A DNA stretch of 64,000 bases, from assembly GCF_002217655.1 (NCBI RefSeq), contig NZ_NEWK01000002.1, positions 63,164 to 127,163 of the forward strand, read 5' to 3'. Positions 60,433-64,000 of this stretch are shown piece by piece; the stretch's first letter is position 1; each line of letters begins with the position of its first letter. Position numbers and translations under genes: made by a program. Below the pieces are notes generated by a model. The model did not search any database. It was given only the letters and a program-made list of their open reading frames with translations, and was not told where the DNA came from. The DNA is from Geobacillus thermocatenulatus. GTDB lineage: Bacteria; Bacillota; Bacilli; Bacillales; Anoxybacillaceae.

Positions 60433-61176
60433 ATGAAGAGAGCGGTTCGATGGAGCGGAATGGCGGCTTTGTTCGTTTTCTATTTTTTGTTGACGAATGA
60501 AAATGAAGCGTATGCCATGCACATTATGGAAGGATTTTTGCCTGTCAAATGGGCGCTGTTTTGGTGGCTGTTGTTTTTGCCGTTCTTTGTGTTCGGATTG
60601 CGGCGGCTTGTGCATACGCTGAAGCAGCACCCCGAACATAAGCTTCTGATGGCGTTAGCTGGCGCGTTTACATTTGTATTGTCGGCGTTGAAAATTCCAT
60701 CCGTCACCGGCAGCAGTTCCCATCCGACCGGGATCGGCTTCGGCTCGGTTTTGTTTGGACCGTGGGTGATGGTGGTGATCGGCACAGTCGTTCTTCTCTT
60801 TCAAGCGCTGCTTCTTGCCCACGGAGGAGTGACGACACTTGGAGCCAATGCCATGTCGATGGCGATCGTCGGCCCGTTCGTCGCGTATGGAGTGTATCAC
60901 CTGTGCCGAAAAGGGGCGGTATCCAATCGAGCGGCTTTGTTTCTTGCCGCTTGTTTGTCTGACTTGGCCACATATGTCATGACGTCCCTGCAGCTTGCCT
61001 TGGCGTTCCCTTCTCCTGATGGGGGAGTCATCGCCTCGTTTCTGAAATTCGCCGGCATTTTTGCCATTACACAAGTGCCGTTGGCGGTGACGGAAGGCAT
61101 CATAACGGTGATCGTCTGGAACTGGCTTGCTTCCTATCAAGCTTCTCCGCTGTTCAAAAAGGAAAAGGGGGCGTAA
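60433..61176 (+). CDS. cbiM: CbiM, cobalt ECF transporter substrate-binding subunit
   Basis: A 247-residue membrane protein. The leader is followed by the Co2+-binding N-terminus [17 protein letters not shown], where the Met-His at the processed end binds cobalt. [18 protein letters not shown] and [21 protein letters not shown] are the family blocks. It is the S-component of the cobalt importer CbiMNQO. Its start codon follows the cbiW stop directly. Confidence 0.95.
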   Translation: MKRAVRWSGMAALFVFYFLLTNENEAYAMHIMEGFLPVKWALFWWLLFLPFFVFGLRRLVHTLKQHPEHKLLMALAGAFTFVLSALKIPSVTGSSSHPTGIGFGSVLFGPWVMVVIGTVVLLFQALLLAHGGVTTLGANAMSMAIVGPFVAYGVYHLCRKGAVSNRAALFLAACLSDLATYVMTSLQLALAFPSPDGGVIASFLKFAGIFAITQVPLAVTEGIITVIVWNWLASYQASPLFKKEKGA

Positions 61177-61180
61177 TGCG

Positions 61181-61474
61181 ATGAAGAAAAATGGCTTGCT
61201 CGTGTTGCTGGCTGCTTTGCTTGTCATCATTCCGCTTTGGTGGGCGCGCGGATCAGAGTTTGGTGGAACGGACGATCAGGCGGAAAAAGCCATTCAAACG
61301 CTCGACCCGCATTACCAGCCGTGGTTTGAGTCGATCTTTACCCCTCCAGGCGGCGAAGTCGAAACGCTTCTGTTCTCGCTGCAGGCCGCGCTTGGCGCCG
61401 GCGTGATCGGCTACGTCGTCGGGTTGTACAAAGGGCGTTCGGAGCGGAAAAACAGCCATGATTCGCGAGTTTGA
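61181..61474 (+). CDS. cbiN: CbiN, cobalt transporter auxiliary subunit
   Basis: A 97-residue protein with two transmembrane helices around an extracytoplasmic loop (GTDDQAEKAIQTLDPHYQPWFESIFTPPGGEVETLLFSLQAALGAGVIGY), the CbiN pattern. The loop inserts into CbiM for metal loading. It overlaps cbiQ by 17 bases. Confidence 0.93.
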   Translation: MKKNGLLVLLAALLVIIPLWWARGSEFGGTDDQAEKAIQTLDPHYQPWFESIFTPPGGEVETLLFSLQAALGAGVIGYVVGLYKGRSERKNSHDSRV

Positions 61475-62183
61475 CCGTTGGGCGTATGACAACCGGCTGC
61501 GGGCATGGCGGGCGGAGTGGAAGCTTATCGTGGCGTTTGTTATGCTTGCCGTTGTTATGATGGGCGGCTGGCGCGAGCAATGGCTTGTGCTCATCGGAAT
61601 GGCGTATTGGATTGTTGCTCGCGCACGAGTGCCGTTTTCCGTATATGGAAAAGCGATGCTGGCGGCATCTGTTTTTTTAGGGATCAGCCTGCTGACGCTT
61701 GTTGTGTCTGTGTCGGTTCCTTTTCGAATAACTTTCATCGACAGCCAGCTGCAGCCGGCTGCAAAGCTCGCCGTCCGCTCTCTCGCTGCCTGGTCGTGTT
61801 TGTTTTTCCTTCTTATTACGACGCCGGCGCCGGACTTGATTGCGTTGCTGAAGCGAATGCGGCTACCGGCGGCGCTTGTGGAACTTTGTTTTCTTATGTA
61901 TCGTTTTATCTTTTTGCTCGAGCAGGCGGCCGCAGAGCTGATGCTGGCGCTGCGAGCCCGCAGTGGGGGAACGCATTGGCGGCATGGTGGGATGCTGATG
62001 TACCAACTGTGGGTGAAAACGTGGCAGTCGTATGAATCGTTCAGCCGTTCGCTTGCGGCGCGTGGAGGCGTCGTGTCGTGCGGGTACAGGCATCAGCAGG
62101 AAAAGGCGCATGTGCCTCTTGCCGATATTGCGGCCGGCATCATTATGGCCTTGCTGCTTGGTTGGGCATGGCGGAAGGGGTGA
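61458..62183 (+). CDS. cbiQ: CbiQ, cobalt ECF transporter transmembrane subunit
   Basis: A 241-residue T-component (MIREFDRWAYDNRLRAWRAEWKL at the start; coupling helices with ALRARSGG and FSRSLAARGG). The Ala-Arg-x coupling motifs contact the ATPase CbiO. Confidence 0.9.
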   Translation: MIREFDRWAYDNRLRAWRAEWKLIVAFVMLAVVMMGGWREQWLVLIGMAYWIVARARVPFSVYGKAMLAASVFLGISLLTLVVSVSVPFRITFIDSQLQPAAKLAVRSLAAWSCLFFLLITTPAPDLIALLKRMRLPAALVELCFLMYRFIFLLEQAAAELMLALRARSGGTHWRHGGMLMYQLWVKTWQSYESFSRSLAARGGVVSCGYRHQQEKAHVPLADIAAGIIMALLLGWAWRKG

Positions 62184-62977
62184 AAACGTTGCTGCTGCGG
62201 ATGGAACGAGTGAAATACGCTTACCAGGCGGAACGGTATGTGCTAAATGGGGTTGATTGGGAAATTCCAGAGCGAAAAAAATGCGCATTGATCGGGCCAA
62301 ACGGCTGCGGCAAAACAACGTTGTTTCTTCATTTGAACGGGCTGCTGCGGGCGCAGGAAGGAACAGTGTATTGGAAAGGGCGCAACATGTATGAACGAGG
62401 AGCGGATTGGGCGCAATGGCGGCGTGAAGTCGGCATCGTCTTTCAAAACCCGGAGCATCAAATCCTTGCTCCGCTCGTGCGTGATGAATTGGCGATCAGC
62501 TTAGTCCATGCCGGAATCGATCGAGAAAAAATGAGGGAGGCGCTTGCCGCGATTACGGCGGAATACCACCTTCAATCTTGGCTGGACCGCCCGACCCATC
62601 AATTCAGTCTCGGACAGAAAAAATGGCTGACGCTCTGCTGTACGATGGCGGCCAAGCCGGACTTGCTCGTATTGGACGAACCGACCGCCTATTTGGATCA
62701 GCATCAGACAAAGCAGTTTCTCAAACAAATTGACGCCATTCACCAGGCGGGGACGACTGTGTTGATCGCCACCCATGACATGGATTTCGTCTGGCAGTGG
62801 GCGGATGTCGTCGCGGTCATGCACGAAGGACGGATCGTGATGCAAGGGGCACCCGAAGACGTATTCGCCGACCGCCAGCGGCTGTTGGACATTCGCTTGG
62901 ATGTTCCGCTGTTCGTGCGGCTTTGGCAAGCATGGCGGCCAGAGGAAAAGATCGTCCCCCGATGTGTTGCGCCGTGA
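62168..62977 (+). CDS. cbiO: CbiO, cobalt ECF transporter ATPase
   Basis: An ABC ATPase of about 269 residues. Walker A is GPNGCGKTT, the Q-loop is in VFQNPEHQILAPLV, the signature is FSLGQKKWLTL (a variant of LSGGQ), Walker B is LLVLDEPTA and the H-loop is ATHD. It powers CbiMNQ. The start is uncertain: ATG 62168 overlaps cbiQ by 16 bases, GTG 62180 forms a GTGA overlap, and ATG 62201 is also possible. None has a clean ribosome-binding site. Confidence 0.9.
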   Translation: MAEGVKTLLLRMERVKYAYQAERYVLNGVDWEIPERKKCALIGPNGCGKTTLFLHLNGLLRAQEGTVYWKGRNMYERGADWAQWRREVGIVFQNPEHQILAPLVRDELAISLVHAGIDREKMREALAAITAEYHLQSWLDRPTHQFSLGQKKWLTLCCTMAAKPDLLVLDEPTAYLDQHQTKQFLKQIDAIHQAGTTVLIATHDMDFVWQWADVVAVMHEGRIVMQGAPEDVFADRQRLLDIRLDVPLFVRLWQAWRPEEKIVPRCVAP

Positions 62978-63041
62978 AAGGGACATGAGCGGCGAATGGA
63001 GTGTGAAAAATGGGTGCTAGGCGGCAAAAGGAGGGATCATG

Positions 63042-64000
63042 ATGAGCGGCAAATTGCTCATTGTCGGCTTCGGCCCGGGAAGCGTCGACCATATGACGAA
63101 ACGGGCTCGGGAAGCGATTGAAGAAAGCGACGTCATCATCGGCTACAAAACGTACATCGAACTTGTGCGCGATCTCATTGCTGGAAAGGAAATCATCAGC
63201 ACCGGCATGACCGAAGAAGTGAGCCGCGCCCAAGCGGCGGTGAAGTGGGCCGAGCGCGGCAAAACGGTTGCCGTCATCTCCAGCGGCGACGCCGGGTTGT
63301 ACGGCATGGCGGGGCTCGTGTATGAAGTGCTGATCGAAAAAGGGTGGACGAAAGCGAGTCCGATTGAAGTCGAAGTCATCCCCGGCATTTCCGCGATTCA
63401 TTCGTGCGCCGCTTTGCTTGGCGCCCCGATTATGCACGATGCGTGTACGATCAGTTTGAGCGACCATTTGACGCCGTGGGAGCTGATTGAAAAGCGGATT
63501 GCCGCCGCCGCCGCGGCCGATTTTGTCATCGCGCTGTACAATCCGAAAAGCGGGCGGCGTACTCGGCAGATTGTGGAAGCGCAGCGAATCCTGCTCCGCC
63601 ATCGTGCGCCGACAACACCCGTTGGACTCGTGAAAAGTGCGTACCGAGAACGGCAGCATATCGTCCTCACCGACTTGGCGCATATGCTGGACCATGAAAT
63701 TGGCATGTTGACGACGGTCATTATCGGCAACTCGACGACTTTTGTTCACGATGGGCTCATGATCACGCCGCGCGGCTACCAGCGCAAATATCAGTTGACG
63801 GCCGACGTCCAGCCGCTCAAGCCGCATGAGCGGCTGCGCAAAGAGGCGGAGCCATGGGCGCTTGATCAGACAAAACCGCTGGAAGAGCTGGATGAAGGGA
63901 ACGGAGGAGCGTTTCGGCCGTTTGCTGCGGCTGCCTCCGCTTTCGGCGACGAGAAAGACCGCGGTTTGGCCGCCGTGGCGGTTTGGCCGCCGGCTGTGGA
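63042..64000 (+). CDS. cbiH60: CbiH60-type precorrin-3 methyltransferase, cut by window end
   Basis: The first ~239 residues form a cobalt-precorrin-3 C17-methyltransferase (GFGPGSVDHMTKRAREAIEESDVIIGYKTYIEL…ISSGDAGLYGMAGLVYE…IPGISAIHSCAALLGAPIMHD…NPKSGRRTRQI…TTVIIGNSTTF). The enzyme contracts the corrin ring. The frame then runs on past the normal end without a stop to 64000, which suggests the long CbiH60 form of B. megaterium with an extra C-terminal iron-sulfur/nitrite reductase-like domain. AAAAGGAGGG precedes ATG 63042 (or ATG 63039). Confidence 0.85.
   Translation, partial: MSGKLLIVGFGPGSVDHMTKRAREAIEESDVIIGYKTYIELVRDLIAGKEIISTGMTEEVSRAQAAVKWAERGKTVAVISSGDAGLYGMAGLVYEVLIEKGWTKASPIEVEVIPGISAIHSCAALLGAPIMHDACTISLSDHLTPWELIEKRIAAAAAADFVIALYNPKSGRRTRQIVEAQRILLRHRAPTTPVGLVKSAYRERQHIVLTDLAHMLDHEIGMLTTVIIGNSTTFVHDGLMITPRGYQRKYQLTADVQPLKPHERLRKEAEPWALDQTKPLEELDEGNGGAFRPFAAAASAFGDEKDRGLAAVAVWPPAV

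Noticed and set aside
62817-63827. 336-codon minus-strand open frame across cbiO and cbiH60
   Set aside because: Antisense to two well-supported genes, with low-complexity composition and no start signal.
1-64000. CRISPR array or prophage
   Set aside because: No regularly spaced repeats, cas genes, integrase or phage structural genes were seen; the foreign DNA here is transposon-type.

Overview
The window reads as a chromosomal segment of a thermophilic, facultatively anaerobic Bacillaceae, almost certainly Geobacillus or a close relative. The proteins are Bacillus-type (TnrA, OhrR/Ohr, FruR-FruK-FruA, KinB-like kinase, PncA-PncB, YkoN-P-Q, YcgR-Q, FbpA). Core genes are GC-rich with strong Shine-Dalgarno sites. 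The esterase at 43103 has the catalytic spacing of the Bacillus H257 monoacylglycerol lipase, and a dissimilatory narGHJI operon indicates nitrate respiration.

Layout. 1-5.8 kb: end of a nitrite reductase small subunit, nasC, a NarK-type transporter, ohrR-ohr, an fbpA pair on the minus strand, and tnrA behind its own TnrA/GlnR box. 6-15.4 kb: ykoN/ykoP/ykoQ, an NhaC antiporter, an endonuclease I-like protein, a BASS transporter, and feoAB with a short Cys-rich partner under apparent FNR and Fur control. 15.4-22.3 kb: accessory region with an AbrB-Doc toxin-antitoxin pair, a DUF5317-like protein, IS200/IS605 and DDE-transposase wreckage, and an AT-rich pair of surface-protein genes. 22.3-24.2 kb: a GGDEF/HD-GYP protein whose first ~230 codons are AT-rich and the rest GC-rich. 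24.3-35.7 kb: fructose PTS operon, ycgRQ, an MBL hydrolase, yjbQ, map, a KinB-like kinase and a uroporphyrinogen-III synthase paralogue. 35.9-42.3 kb: narGHJI behind a class-II FNR-type promoter.

42.5-57.8 kb: a YdjM-like protein, monoacylglycerol lipase, a 1385-residue TPR protein with an embedded C39-like protease domain, then an 89-residue membrane leader ORF followed by a hairpin that hides the ribosome-binding site of yidC2. That arrangement strongly resembles the B. subtilis MifM-YidC2 switch. Then pncA-pncB, a secreted PepF-like peptidase, an aldo/keto reductase, topB and a glycerophosphodiesterase. 57.9-64 kb: tRNA-Gln, rraA with a two-gene retropepsin module inserted between two copies of its 3' end, and a cobalamin riboswitch driving cbiW-cbiM-cbiN-cbiQ-cbiO-cbiH60 (last gene cut by the window end).

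The genes together describe nitrogen assimilation, nitrate respiration, iron and cobalt supply for anaerobic life, and peroxide defence. The most notable observations are the MifM-like leader, the retropepsin module, the chimeric c-di-GMP gene, the TPR-C39 protein, and a 23-bp repeat that carries a XerD-like half-site. All calls come from reading the sequence; no database search was run.
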